From positions 4,431,001 through 4,495,000 of the forward strand of contig JAITYX010000021.1 in assembly GCA_021018815.1 (NCBI GenBank): a stretch of DNA of 64,000 nt, given 5' to 3'. The first letter of the stretch is position 1. Every line of letters starts with the position of its first letter. A program made the position numbers and the translations under genes. The notes beneath the pieces were generated by a model. It worked only from the letters and a program-made list of their open reading frames with translations. It searched no databases and had not been told where the DNA came from. Shown here piece after piece: positions 24,753 through 39,538 of this stretch. The DNA is from Talinum fruticosum. Lineage: Eukaryota > Streptophyta > Magnoliopsida > Caryophyllales > Talinaceae.

Positions 24753-25570
24753 GTGAGGAGTAGACGGCGAGGGTGGCGGGGTGATGTGTTCTGTTTGGTG
24801 GAAGTGTCGTGCTTTTAGTGCGTTTAAGCCTAATCGTGAAGCTGATTCTTCATTTGAAATTGGTAATTAATAGTACTTTCCCTGGCTAGGAGAGCGGGTG
24901 TATAATCACTCGGTTAGATTTTCGTTGAGCCTAATTTTTATCTTCAGATTTACTAGGAGTCTATCAAAAATTCATAATTTTTATGAAGAAAGTTGTAATT
25001 ATCAAAATTTAAATTTTGGTAAAAGTATGAAAACTTCATTTCCATATCAATTGAGTTACAAGTTTTTAATATTCAAACTCCTCAATTATTCCTCAAGAGA
25101 TTTTGCCTTTTGTTAAACTTGTACTATGAGTCCTGATTTACTGATTTGATGATGTGGTATAATTTAAAAAGGAAATTTCATCTTTTAAAAAATGAAAACC
25201 ATAAAATAAAGGGGTGAATTTAAAAAAATTAAAACAAAATATATATATAATAACTCCTCAAATTCATTATATAATTTGTTATCCATTACTTATCACGTCT
25301 AATCCTATGAAAACTAACACGTGTATCAAGTTTACAGTTAGTAACACTTATCACATTTTATTCTATGGAATTCAACATGTCTATCTTGCCTATAGTTATA
25401 TAATATGACGTCTATATACTTTTCCCTCTATGAGGACAACATTTTAAGTTATTAAAATTTAGAGCTTGCTAAACTAGACTTATTTTTCTTTCCCTCTATG
25501 GTTTTCCTCTATCTTGTCGGTTGATAAAATCGTGTTCAAAATCCAAAAATTTCCGGTGAGTTTGAGTCGA

Positions 25571-25602
25571 TTTTCGGATCGGATTAGTTTTTGCCAAATC
25601 TA
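25571..25602. mobile_element. Diverged terminus of the 12.2-kb hAT family
   Basis: The plus strand reads TTTTCGGATCGG, then TTAGTTTTTGCC, then AAATCTAAG. This parallels the right end of the element at 12205-12789 (TTCGGTTCGGG, TTAGTTTTGCC, GAGTCTAAG). No partner end was found, so it is a truncated or decayed copy. Confidence 0.5.
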
Positions 25603-27174
25603 AGAATAAGTATGCGACTAATAAAAAAATAATGTCATAAAAGGATTACATAACTAATGAAAGCCGAATAATTTGCTTAATTTTTTATACGAGGTCAATG
25701 ATATAAAAACATCTTTACATAGAGATAATCACTTTAAAACATTTTGTTAACTCCAATTTATAGTTTTGAATTGTAAACAATTTAATCTTATTGTCTCATC
25801 ACTTTCTATCCAGGGTAGGGAAGAGTTGTCCAATCGTGAAAAAATCGAGATATACCACAAAATTTGTCTAAATTTAAATTTTAAATTAGAACAAGTAACC
25901 ATGTTTGAATCAAAATTTTTCTATGTTTTAATTTTCAATTCCTAGTTGTTCTATTTTGTAAATTAATTCAAATTCGAACAATCGAACGATTGAACATATA
26001 CTTCAGGCAACTAGATCTAGATATCTTTAGTCCTAATCTCCTCTTCATCAAAAACTATTTAGTCCAAACTTTCAAAAATTATACTGAACTAAAACAATAA
26101 ATATAATTTTGATCAAAATGTTCAAAAATCCAAACTAAAAATTCAAGCACACAAATAACCGCATCCGAAGATCATATATCTAGGTCCGCATTTGATTCCA
26201 ATAAGAGCATTCCAATTCGCGATTTGAGCACCAATATCAAATTTTGATCGCAATGTTTAATCTAACTACTAGAATTGACACATACCCAATATTTTACTAA
26301 CCCTAATCTCCTTTCATTGAAGGAGAAGATACTAGTGTCACATGTTCATTAGAGGAACAGCCACAAAAGTGGGTAAAAATGGGTATCATCTATTCATCTT
26401 ATACTTTAGAATCACCCACACCCTCTTTTTCCCCCAAAAAGATGCCCATAGATTGAGATTGAGATTGAAGTGAGGCAAGAAGAAAGAATAGCAAAACATG
26501 ACAAACTTTAACCTATGAAAGAGTTAAATAATCATCAACCAACCCAATTCTAACACAGCCAAGAAGTGAACACATAGAAGAAACCCATCAGTCTCTGGTG
26601 CTTGAAGAACATTTACTAGGTGTCATTTCAACCACTCCAATAGTGAGATGCCCCAACTTCTTCCCTCTCCAAAAAGAAATTTTTAGTGGGCAACACAAGC
26701 CAGCAAAGCAAGCACCTTCCAATATTTCAACAACATTTATCAATTTGTACCAAAAGTAAATCAGCACAAAAATAAAGAGAGTCCACATAACAGAAAAAAG
26801 CACATTCTCATAAAAGATGGGTGTTTTTTTTCCTGTTCTTTTCTTCCCCTCTCTATCTTCTTCTCATATATTATTTTCAAGCTCAATCTGAAGTATTTAG
26901 TGTCATATACTTCAGCTGCAAACCACAACAAAGATAATATGACTTCATAGTACTTCAACGTGAACAAAGAGCCTTTCCTCAGGCTCTGACAAAAATCACA
27001 AAAAAAAACTTTACTCAAAACACCAAAAAGATGACCATAACATATGCTAAATCTGAGTGCTATCAGCACTCAAGACTAAAATCATATGATGCACTAACAA
27101 TCCCAGCTACGACCACCTGAACCCTATATTCGAGCCTCATGCGAAAAATACGGAGCAAAACCGCTTTCAAATTA

Positions 27175-29444
<2,270 letters not shown>

Positions 29445-31632
29445 TTTCACTTCACCAAACAAGAGTCAAAAAACTGCCAACACAAGAGAACCACCCATAA
29501 GACAAATTTTCTATCCCACGCTTACACACGTTTTTTAAGAAATACTACACATTCAAACACAATGACAAGGCTTTACAGCCACCCTAGAGATATAAATAGA
29601 TAAAGCTCATTGATGAATCTGATTAACTCACAGTTAGTACTAAACATTATGATATTTGTTCCAACTCCCACAAGTGGGCAAACCAAAATACATAAACAAG
29701 AATTGCCCATATGCTCTAATTAACTCACCCAATTGCTAACGTTGATTAGGCAAAAGAACATAAACCCTAAAGTAAAGCAGTGTAAATTGCACAAAAACAA
29801 ATCAAAGAACAAAGCAACCAATTATTGCGGAGTTACTGCAGTACAGATTAGTAAAAGGCATATAAAGCATAGTCTAATTGCTATTAAGCTATCACCAGAA
29901 GAATCAATGGATCCCACATTTCAAATCAAAATAGTCGTATGAATGAGCAACTATAGCAGATCAGATCAATAGATTCGAAAACAAAACACTGCGATCCAAA
30001 TCCAATCAGAAAGATGGTAACTCACAAGTCAGAGTAACCAAGAGCAGAATAAAAAACCTAACCCAGGTCAGAGAAATTAATCGAGTGTAGAATTTGGGAA
30101 AAATAATAGATAGGAAATTAAAGGAGGAAAATTTGACGAGATCTAGAGGAAGGCTGCATGATAGAGGAAAGAGAGAAGAAAAAGAATGAAATGGGGAGGA
30201 AAACGAGACGTACCGCTTGTCACGGAGGAGAGAGAGAGAGACTAAATAGAATTGGAATGGGGGTCAAGACTCGAGCAGAAGGATTAAAAATGGGAGAGCA
30301 TTGAAGGGCGGGCAATTGGAGCAGAGAGAAAGTAAGAGAGAGAGAGAGACAGAGACAGAGGGGTCCAACGGAAAGGGCACAGCCGGACAGCTGGTTGGAA
30401 CTTGGGAGGCGGCGAATCCGGTTTATTTTTTCGATCCCGGTTTAATAATTCTATATTTTTTAAATTCAGTTAACAATTTTTTCTTGAAGAACATGAAAAA
30501 AAAAAAAATTTAGGTCCATTGGAGTATACTAATTCTTAATCTTAAATTTTAATCAGTTAAATTAATTACTATTTTTTTAAAAATTATGATATATAATTTA
30601 ATAGTCCTATTTATAAGGATATTACGTTTTGATGTTAAATTATACAAATGAAACCTCTTACGTATTTTCGTTATATTCTCAAATAAAAATATATATTATT
30701 TCCTTTATTTTACTTGTTCTCTTTCTTATTTTTATATACTCTGATTTATTTTTCAGTAGAAAAAGCCTTAAAAATAAAAAAAAATGAAGCGAGGTTAGCA
30801 GGGCAGGGCGTCTACAGGTTTGTCTTTTTCTGAGAGAGACTTCGTATGTCCGTATGTGTGCATTTTCGTCGTTTAAGGGAGTTTCCGCGTATTTGGGCCC
30901 CACCCTATGAATTAAATTGCAAGTCATGGCCCACAGCCCACGTAGCCCTAAAACCCTCTTTTATTGGAGAGATTTTTGCAAAGAAATAAATTAGGCTAGA
31001 ATTGTGGGTCGAGTTTGGGCCTTAGTTGAGCAATCATAGAAAGCCCAATAAGGGTGCGTAAAGAAAAATAAAATGAAAAAAACCATATCCTTGTTTTTTG
31101 TTTTTTATGACCAATAATTCCAACTTCTGAGATAATAGACGCTAATTATATGAACTTTAAAAATAACATTTAGAGTACCGTAATTCAAAGATATCATTAT
31201 ATCATATTTTTATGTAAAATTGAGTGATTTGCTAGTGGATCGACACTAATTTATCTTAATATTTAGCAACCTATTTAAGGCAGGTTTGACTTGTTAGAAT
31301 ATATATATGGAAAGAAATAAACTAGGCTCGAATTGTGGGCCGGTTTTGCGCCTATCTCGGGCAATCATAGACAGACCAGCCCAGTAAAGGGTGAATTAGA
31401 ATTTAGAAAGAGAAATTTAAAAAAAAATGAAAATGAGAAAACCAAGCGATCCCTTAAACGCTGCGCTTTGATTGTCTTTGATGTTCGAGTGATTTTTACG
31501 GAGAACAGTACCAGGCTTGGCAAATAGCAACCTACTCAGCGGAGCTTGACTACATCCTCAGAAAGCCGAGTCAAATCGTCGCTCACGACTCGAAACTGAT
31601 CAAAGATATACTCTTTCTCGGGCAATTGCTAG
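29445..31632. other. Divergent intergenic region, 14-3-3 and CMC1-like genes
   Basis: Probably contains the 14-3-3 leader intron (about 29.46-30.21 kb), a GA-rich leader or promoter at 30225-30360, AT-rich spacer, and the upstream region of the CMC1-like gene. No protein gene was seen. Confidence 0.55.
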
Positions 31633-33875
31633 ATGGGTTACCTTGAAGAAGCCAGAGAAAATCATGTCAAGAAGAAGGTTGAAGAAGGTGCGAGAGAAAT
31701 TTATAAACCTTTTCTTTTACCCATTTCTTAAAACCCTAATGCCTGTTCATTATTTTGTTCTGAAATTTTAGCTTTTTGGAAGTTACTAGATGGAAATACA
31801 GTGAATTGGGCATCTGAGTATTTCTCTTTCCATTGTTTTGCTTCTGTTGGTTTATGATATTCATTGCCATCCCTTTTTGGGATCGATTTTAATAACTAGT
31901 ATTTGTTGAATTATTGGTTTTTATGTTGCCCAGGCCCTTCTTGTTGTGTTGAATCATGAAGATGTGAGTGAACTAGATGTTTAGATGACGGACTCTTATA
32001 TGGAGTTGGGTCATGAGCGGGATTTTGTCCATTAAAATCTGAAGGGGTTGGATTATAGGAGTTAGGAGGTGGGATTTTAGTATTGATGAGGTGGAATTGG
32101 TAGAGAAAGGAGCAAGATGTTACTACCATTCGTCAACATTGCAACTGTGAGTTTAAAGTAGTAAGATCCTAAAGCTTGCAAATAGATGAATGGGATATCC
32201 AAGTTGCTGGTTTTTCGAGGGCAATATATAGGACAGTAGTTTTTCTGATTGCATTGCCCTGATCTGGAATTGCTTATCAGTCATGGGTTCGAGTGATGTA
32301 TGTCCACTTTCAGGACAGCCGAAAAAGTCATGTCGTGATTGTAAAAAAATATTTTTCTGGCTTGGATTGTAGTGGCAAGAGCAAGATGTCTTACAAAAGA
32401 GTTATCTGCTTCTTTTGCTGTGGTGGAGTAGGTGGTCAAAAGGTTTTTAAGCTAGGGTCTTTTGTAGCCATAAACAAATGCTTTGTCACAAGAGTTAAGG
32501 TTGTTATATATATTGACTCCTCCACACCATACTAAGGCGGGACTCTGGGATATGGTGATATGGATTTGGGTTCTAGGGATGTGGCAAGCTTGTGTATGTT
32601 TGATGTGGCTTCCAAACCCCATAGAAATGAGCCTTTTTCTCTGAGATGCCTCTCTGTGGGTGTACTTAACCTTGCTTTTTTTAGTTTGGTTATACATAAT
32701 ATTACCAAGACATGGTGGTGAGGTTATATACATCTGGCGCCCCATACACGCTACTTGGGTGATGTTTTGGGGTTTAGTATGATTGATACCTGCTTCATGA
32801 CATGGTAGTCCTACTCCCAGGCTTTTGCACAAAGTTATCTGTTATAGGGTCATTAGTTCCTGTGTAGGATACTAAAACATACTTAATTTTCGGTTTTTTT
32901 TTTTAAATTCATGTTTTCTCCTTGGCTAATTGTATCTTAACCTAACTTCCAGCTTTACGCAGCAAAATGAAGCAAAAGGCACTAAAAGAATGTGATCAAT
33001 ACACTGCTAAGTATGCGGAATGTGCTTCTGGAAGGACTCTATCAGTTGTTTGGAAGTGTAGGGAACAAGCTAAAGAGCTGAATAATTGTCTTCACCAATA
33101 GTAAGTTCACTAAATTCCTAATAACCCAACCTACGGTTTTTTTTTTTTTTTTTTTTGCAGGCCCATCTAGTGTTAAAGCACATGAATTTGTGGCTTGTCT
33201 TAGTACTTTATGAACTGGGAGTTTATGCTACCTCCTTCTATTAATATAATGATTCTGTGTAGAGCTTTTAAATCCAAGCCCTCAATCAAACACGTAAAGA
33301 AGATTTATGGTTCTAGAACATGTATATGAGTACTTGGTCAGTTTAAAAATTTTTAGGGTTTTGATATATTGAGTGCTTTGACGTCTACTTATTAGGATTT
33401 TCCGGAGATGATCTCTATGCTTGCTAGGAGTGAGTTGCCTACAATGGGGCGGGAGAAGGCCCGTATCATACTGGAATGAGCACGGGCTTACTTATTGCCA
33501 GTGTAATCTTCTGTTAAACACTAGTTGTACACTACTGCAATGAGGAAGAAGTTATGGATGCAAAATTGCTGAAGATCCATCACTCAGAACCTTTGTAGTG
33601 TTTGGAAAATCTCATATAGTGCTTGTATTGTGGTTTTAAGAGTCCAAAAGCTGTTCCAGGTTGTGATTATCTAGTTACTGGAACTCTAGCAGCCTTGATG
33701 ACTTTGGGAGAGAGGAAATCGTACTTGATTTTATTATTGTAATTGATTGTTGGGAAATTCAGAAATTCTTCTTACATATTGCTCCTCAATCCACAGTACC
33801 AATGATGCTGTTCTGGAAGAAATGAAGATGCAGTACACGCTTCAGCAGGAGGCCAAGACCTCTGCTAGTGTTTGA
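31633..33875 (+). CDS. Twin CX9C mitochondrial COX-assembly protein, CMC1 type
   Basis: Exons 31633-31687, 32953-33100 and 33797-33875 encode 93 residues with intact frame and good GT-AG sites. Two CX9C motifs are exact: Cys32-x9-Cys42 and Cys54-x9-Cys64, the helix-coil-helix pair oxidised in the intermembrane space by the MIA pathway. The basic N-terminal helix and the ALKECDQYTAKYAEC context fit Cmc1-family proteins, which act in cytochrome c oxidase biogenesis; no cleavable presequence is expected. The annotation as CMC1 type rather than another small CHCH protein is from pattern and size. Intron 1 (about 1.26 kb) contains only shadow ORFs. Intron 2 has a long T tract at 33137-33159. Confidence 0.88.
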
Positions 33876-34704
33876 CCTTTGAGCGGCAATTTTAAGTTCA
33901 ACAAAGAAACCATTGAAGACAAACTTTTCTAAGATGCTTGAGTGTTTGGCATCATTTGTTGCTGGCTTTTGATGTCTACGATCTAGCTGCTGAGTGTATC
34001 ATCCTCTGCTGCAACGTATGATCATCATGCTCCAAAATTGAGTTAAAGCATGGCAAATGCAAACACTGTGGTTTATAATTTCTAGTGTTACTATGCACTC
34101 TTGAATTTTAGTAAAGTTTGAGCTTTGAGGTTTTAAATATGTAGAGTATTCCAAGTTACATGCTTTTTGATGACTTACCCTTCGATGTATTCATCTTTTC
34201 ACATAGATTATTGTTTATGGATCTTGTGAACAAGTATCCAGGTTGACGGAAAATTCAACTTGTGTTTTTGGTTATGTTTGAGTATGCCGTTTGTTTGACC
34301 ACTTAGTGTGTTAAGAGAATGAATGTGCAGGTGTACATGTGTGATTTGGATTCCATGCCAAAATCTAGATTTCCTCTGTTTTTTGAGTTTGGGTCAAGCC
34401 CAGCTTCAACTTGGATAATCAAGTAGGATCAATTCGAGTTAACCAATTTCGCTTATGATGATAGCTAGCTCCTAGCGTGAAATGTTGCTGTCTCACCGGT
34501 GATGGCTAGATATCATGAATGTTCCCGTCTCACTGGTAATGAAAACCAGGTTCACTGGTGATGAAAGCCAGGTTCGTTTGGTGCCTAGGAACTTCGCTGT
34601 ATTGCCAGCAAGGAACTTCTGACGGATTATTCGTCCACTTCTGATGAAATCAGCAAAATTCATTCAACCTTTTTTTGTTTATGCGAAAGATGGTACGAAA
34701 TTAT

Positions 34705-34809
34705 ATGGGTTCAAATCTTGAGGTCAGTGATTGTTGAAGAAACAAGTTTACCTCTAAATGGGTTCAAATCTTGAGGTCAGTAATTGTTGAAGAAACAAGT
34801 TTACCTCTT
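34705..34809. repeat. 53-bp tandem duplication
   Basis: Units start at 34705 and 34758 (ATGGGTTCAAATCTTGAGG) and differ at one internal G/A position plus the end. Confidence 0.93.
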
Positions 34810-35162
34810 TTAGAATCTAGGCGATTGGAAAATAAGGATATGGTCAATGTATAGAAGATAATTACGTATTTTATAGAATATCAGTCTCAATTCATATAAT
34901 TTTGTTTGATCTAGGATGTGATATGATTATAAAGGATGTTAGTTTTCACACAAATAAAGCTCGTTGTAAAAGCACAATATGCTCCTCCGGATTTTGGAAA
35001 CTTAAGGGAACCTCAACAGGCCCGTGACTTGCTAACGAAGCGAGTCACTTGATGTTTGAATTGACTTCAAATTATCGTAATATAGATGGATATTATACAC
35101 ATCTTGTCAATCTCAAGAGCTAAAATGAGATAAATGTCTCAATCTTCCTCTCATACAAATGG

Positions 35163-35600
35163 TCAAAAGTGATGGGAAAGGAGGAAAAAGAAAAACATAA
35201 TATATGGAAGAATAAAGATAGAGTACATGGGCATATCCGAGGGGCAGGGAGAGGATGACAGATCGGTTTCTGGTGTGAAGAGACGGACGGAGAGAATCCG
35301 ATCTTTAGCAGACACAGGGGTGCTCACAGGAGTTGCTTGTGAATTGTGAGGATCTCCATATTCTGTACTTAAGGAAAGCATAATTTAGGTACTTCTGCAG
35401 ATTAACTTTCACTCCAAAAAAAAAAAAAAAAAAAAGATCAGCTTTCAGGAATAAAAATCTGTTGAATGGGACCTGTGAATATTGCATACTTAAGAAAATA
35501 GATTTGACTCACCTTCTTCTTTTCCAATCCCATGAATTTCACCTGGTGCTGTAAATCTTCACAATGACTCAAAGAATACTGCTGAAAATCCATTCATTAG
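35163..35600 (-). CDS. Unidentified candidate exons, minus strand
   Basis: About 35585-35515 reads, after an acceptor-like TTTTCAG, as QYSLSHCEDLQHQVKFMG then LEKKK with a donor GTGAGT: compositionally a real exon. A second open segment (35381-35163) contains SLSTEYGDPHNSQATPVSTP and RILSVRLFTPE, rich in Ser/Thr-Pro. I could not join the two in phase with a clean splice, and I do not recognise the protein. It may be part of a gene with one-base errors, a decayed gene, or coincidence. Confidence 0.25.
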
Positions 35601-37009
35601 GATCAGAAGAATATATCATGCATCCAATAGGCTAACCCGGTGACGAGGGTCAGGATTCCTATCCAATGTCGATATTACCTTTTCTGTATACCTTTCACAG
35701 CTAAAAATCCAGAAAGATCTGAGATGAGGGATTGCTGCTGGATAATATGGGCAACGCTAGCCATCTCTTTCCTCCTTAGGAAAGTTATTCGTGTCATCAT
35801 CTACAGAAATACCTTCTACAGAAATACCTGCATTCAAATAAGGGCAGAAACAGCCAGACAACTGTGAAATAAAGATTATTAGTTCTTTGAAGTTTCCAGA
35901 CAAGTACTTGTCAAGAGAGTGCTAAAAGAAATGGCCTTTTCAGATGTGGGAGATGATTAGGGTATTAAAAATTATCCATCTTTCGGTTCCTTTTGTGCCA
36001 GTTGGATGGAGTTTGAGTTGTTTTCACAACCAAATATGAAATAACTGGAAAAAGAGCCTTCTTGAACTCTTCCGCCCTACTTATGTCATGCTCATAAAAA
36101 ACACAGCAGTATTATGCAATGAATGATTGCAAGAATCTATTCTTGTTCATCCTCCCACAGAATCGTTCACGGCATGCTACCGTACAAACCATTGCTTCCC
36201 CCACCCCATTCTTTTTCTCCCTGTAATTTCTTTTTTTTTTTGGGGGGTGGGAGAGGATTTATCTGCTTATAAATTTTGCTATACCTAGTTCATGTAGATT
36301 TGGATACGCTCTTTTTGCAGATAGCATATTCATTATTCGAAAGCAAGATGGCATCGTCAATAACATTTTAATTTAATAAGAAAACAGTGAGCTACTTTGA
36401 CAAAGAAACAGTCAGGTCTAGTAACAAACAATTACACAAATATTTCACACAGGTCTTGACAGTGAAGATGCAAGAGCAAGGACCCGGAAGTTATTCCAAA
36501 AACATGTAACACTCTCCTAAATCATACTCAAAGATTTAGCTGAGAGCACTTTGAATAGGAATCTACAGCTTCTAAGCTATGCATGCACTAGCAAGTTCAG
36601 ATTTGCTGAAAAGTCAAAAACCCCATCAACGACCTTGCAGAAATCTCCTTATTTGTCATCTTTTACTCTTTTTCAAGTCAAAAAGAAAGATTTTATTGGC
36701 AAAGATGCAAAGCAAGGACTCAAACTATTCCTAAAGATGCTAGCGAACATAGTATGTTAGACTGAGCGATAAATATACACCTCCCTAGATCCACGAAATG
36801 TACTCGGAAAATTAAGGGCATCTTCTTTAATAGGAATTTGAATTCATAAATTTGCATGTATCTACAAATGCCCTGTCAAGTTTGGAATAACATTACATGA
36901 AGTCTTCCAGCATGAAAATTACTTGTAATATAATTTGAGGCAACTAGCAGACCTCCATAACCATACTAAAGACAAATTGTGGTAGGCCCCAATGTAATTG
37001 TATCACGTT

Positions 37010-37143
37010 TTCCAGTCAGTTAATTCCAGAAATGTGTCAAATTCAATCTTCAACTCAGGTAAAAGAGCTACTATTGGGAACTTCTCTACCTTTTGCATAA
37101 TAATAGACGAAATCAAATGTCTAAAGGAGCTCTCTGCCATCCT
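37010..37143 (-). other. Short open segment, possible exon
   Basis: Minus-strand ATG at about 37142 opens a roughly 45-codon frame including KFPIVALLPELKIEFDTFLE. No family was recognised and splice sites are not convincing. It is listed because of its protein-like composition and its position upstream of the candidate exons at 35.2-35.6 kb on the same strand. Confidence 0.15.
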
Positions 37144-38513
37144 TTTCTATGCTGCGAAATGGCATTCCAATCAGTCTCTTAGTTATGAACATCCAATCAG
37201 CCATAAAACACCCCCTAAAAAACCAAAAAAAAAAAAGAAAAAGAAAAAGAAAGAAATCAACTGACTGTTTAGGTTGACCCTGGGGGAGGGGAGAAGAGGT
37301 TACTTAACACTATCACTCCTTTTAACCGTATTCGGAAAAAGTAATTGAAGGGAAAGGGAAGAGATTGATTTACCTCCACTCACCACCGTCAGTCTGTAAC
37401 CTTGGTTTTTATTCACCTCCAAATCGGGGATGAATAGGGTTAAAAGAAGATTGATAATGAGTCCACCATCATTCCCATTCATTCCCCTTACTAACATATT
37501 CAAACAAAACTCTCAATTTACATTAGACCTAATCAAGGCAACGGTATAGACAACTGTAGGAACGTTGGCAGATTTTGCAGATTACTTCATGTCAAGCGAC
37601 ATTGCAAAACTCTCAATTTACATTAGACCTAATCAAGGTTTCCAGTCCTTAATGACAGAGTGATTTAATTTATATATAGTATTAAATGTGGAAACATCCC
37701 AAAGCAGGCAGAGCTGGTGATGTTGAAAATTCGAGGAGGGTTTTATATTCAGTAAGCTCATGGCACCTATAGTTAGTCGTATTAATCATAGAACATATCA
37801 AAAATACTTAAGGAAACAAGAAATAGAAACACAGAGCATTCAGTTACAGAGATTTCAAACTTCTAAAAAGCCTTGTAATCAAATCTTTCCAATTTAGAGG
37901 CTTCCATAAGACAATATCCATGGAAGACATTTCAGGACTGGAAAGACATTCTTTTGCTCTCAACTTGTGCAGTATCTTTAGAAGAATCAACTAACAGGCT
38001 AAGTTGAATTACAGTTGGCTGACCCCACTGCAAGGGCTTGTTTCATCATTGAGAGTGTCTATTGACCATTTAAACCGTAAAAGAAATCACCAGCAGATCT
38101 ACTCTTCAGTCTTGACAAGCATTTTGTTATTCCTTTCTAGCCATGCAACCAATCTTGTTACATGCAGTGAACTTCAAGTTTGACTATCCACTTTCGGAAA
38201 CAGTGGCATTAGATAAGACAGTCATCATATCCTGCCATGTTGCTTAGCCGATTAGACGCTGCAACGAATCACAACCAGAGGTTGTGGTAGATATATATGG
38301 TATAATTTTAACTAATCTGGACTTTCTATCTTATGAAAATAAGGGAGCTTCCAATTACCCACTTGCTTGATAAAGAGAGGATAAAGCTTCTTTTCACCTT
38401 GAAGTCTAGTCAATGGTCTTGTCTTTCCTTGCCTATTTAAGGTGTCAATTAGATACTGACATGCACAACCACCAATATACCCACATATAATCAATTTTAT
38501 GATAAGAAGGAAG

Positions 38514-39538
38514 ATGGCTGCCCTCTCCCTGGACCCAAGACTCGGCCTCCATGCAGTTAAAAACCACCAGCAACATGGATCGCTCGTGGAAGAGATAGAA
38601 GGGCTCATCAGAGTATACAAAGATGGACATGTCGAAAGACCCCTATTATTCCAAATGTCTCTTGCAGCATTCAACAAGAGCTCAGGGTGACAGCAAGGGA
38701 TATCATGATCGACAGGTTCACTAATCTGTGGACACGTGTGTACGTCCCACAAGGGTCAGTGAAGCAGCCTTTGCTCATCTACTTCCACGGAGGAGGCTTC
38801 TGTGTAGGCTCACCAGCATGGAGTTGTTACCATGACTTTGTGGCCAACCTAGCGTCTAAAGCAGGTTGTGTGATCATGTCGGTTAATTACCGTTTGGCCC
38901 CTGAAAACCGTCTCCCCGCAGCTTATGAGGATGGTTTCAAAACTGTCATGTGGGTGAAAGAGCAAGCACTAAACGGATCGAGGGAGCATTCTTGGTGGCT
39001 AAACAGCTGCAATCTTTCATATTTCTTCTTAGCAGGTGATAGTGCAGGGGCCAACATCGCTCATAATCTAGCTGTAAGATTGGGGAGCACCAGAGCATCA
39101 GATTCAACCATTCTAAAGCCATTGTGTCACAGAGGCACTATCCTCATCCAGCCTTTCTTTGGAGGGGAGGTACAAACTGCATCTGAAAGAGCCCCTCAAT
39201 CTCCTGGATCTGCACTTACCTTATCAGCATCGGATACCTATTGGCGGTTATCTCTTCCAGCAGGCTCTAACCGAGAGCATCCATGGTGCAATCCTCTTGC
39301 AGAGGGTGCAACTAAATTGATCACATTGCCTGCTATGATGGTGTGTGTTTCAGACATGGATATCCTGAGGGATAGGAACATAGAATTCTGCTCGGCAATG
39401 GTTAATGCAGGAAAAGCTGTGCAAATGGTAGTCCACAAGGGTGTTGGCCATGCATTTCAGATCCTGAATAATTCTCCACTCTCAAAAGCTCGCACCCATG
39501 AAATGATGGGTCGCCTAAAGGATTTCATAAACAATTGA
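38514..39538 (+). CDS. Alpha/beta-hydrolase carboxylesterase (CXE/HSL family), intronless, one apparent frameshift
   Basis: Restoring one base gives 341 residues, a normal length for plant CXE proteins. The oxyanion-hole motif YFHGGGFCVGS is near residue 90, the nucleophile elbow GDSAGANIAHN near 175, the acid in SDMDILRDR near 280, and the catalytic His in GVGHAF near 312. The complete triad argues for an active esterase rather than a GID1 gibberellin receptor. I favour the ATG at 38514 (MAALSLDP); an in-frame ATG lies 15 bases upstream. The frame from 38514 stops at the TGA 38688-38690, while the frame carrying all catalytic motifs resumes at 38687. One more G in the run 38685-38687 gives SSGVTARDIMIDRFTN, as the family requires. 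No introns, as is common for this family. Substrate unknown. Confidence 0.9.

Larger units (their letters stand above)
24672..27174. other. Intergenic region between RCC1 and 14-3-3 genes
   Basis: The first 110 bases are a strongly GA-rich leader or promoter of the RCC1 gene. The rest is AT-rich and includes a diverged end of the hAT family at 25571-25602. The stretch from about 26.6 to 27.17 kb probably holds the 14-3-3 3' UTR. A 71-codon minus ORF (26588-26803) has no recognisable domain and was not called. Confidence 0.55.
33876..38513. other. Long region with little coding evidence
   Basis: 3' flank of the CMC1-like gene, a 53-bp tandem duplication at 34705-34809, a few minus-strand exon candidates (35163-35600, possibly 37010-37143), and the upstream region of the carboxylesterase. 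A 34-bp sequence beginning CAAAACTCTCAATTTAC occurs at about 37504 and again about 102 bp downstream. An A/G-rich tract lies at 37216-37258. The rest shows nothing I can name. Confidence 0.5.

Noticed and set aside
26588..26803. 71-codon minus ORF with a hydrophobic start and Cys-rich middle
   Set aside because: No recognised family; it lies in the likely 3' flank of the 14-3-3 gene.
34705..34809. tRNA T-loop-like GGTTCAAATC, twice
   Set aside because: No acceptor stem, D-arm or anticodon arm around it; it is part of a tandem duplication.
38312..38752. 146-codon minus ORF
   Set aside because: It is antisense to the upstream region and 5' end of the carboxylesterase, with no conserved motif.
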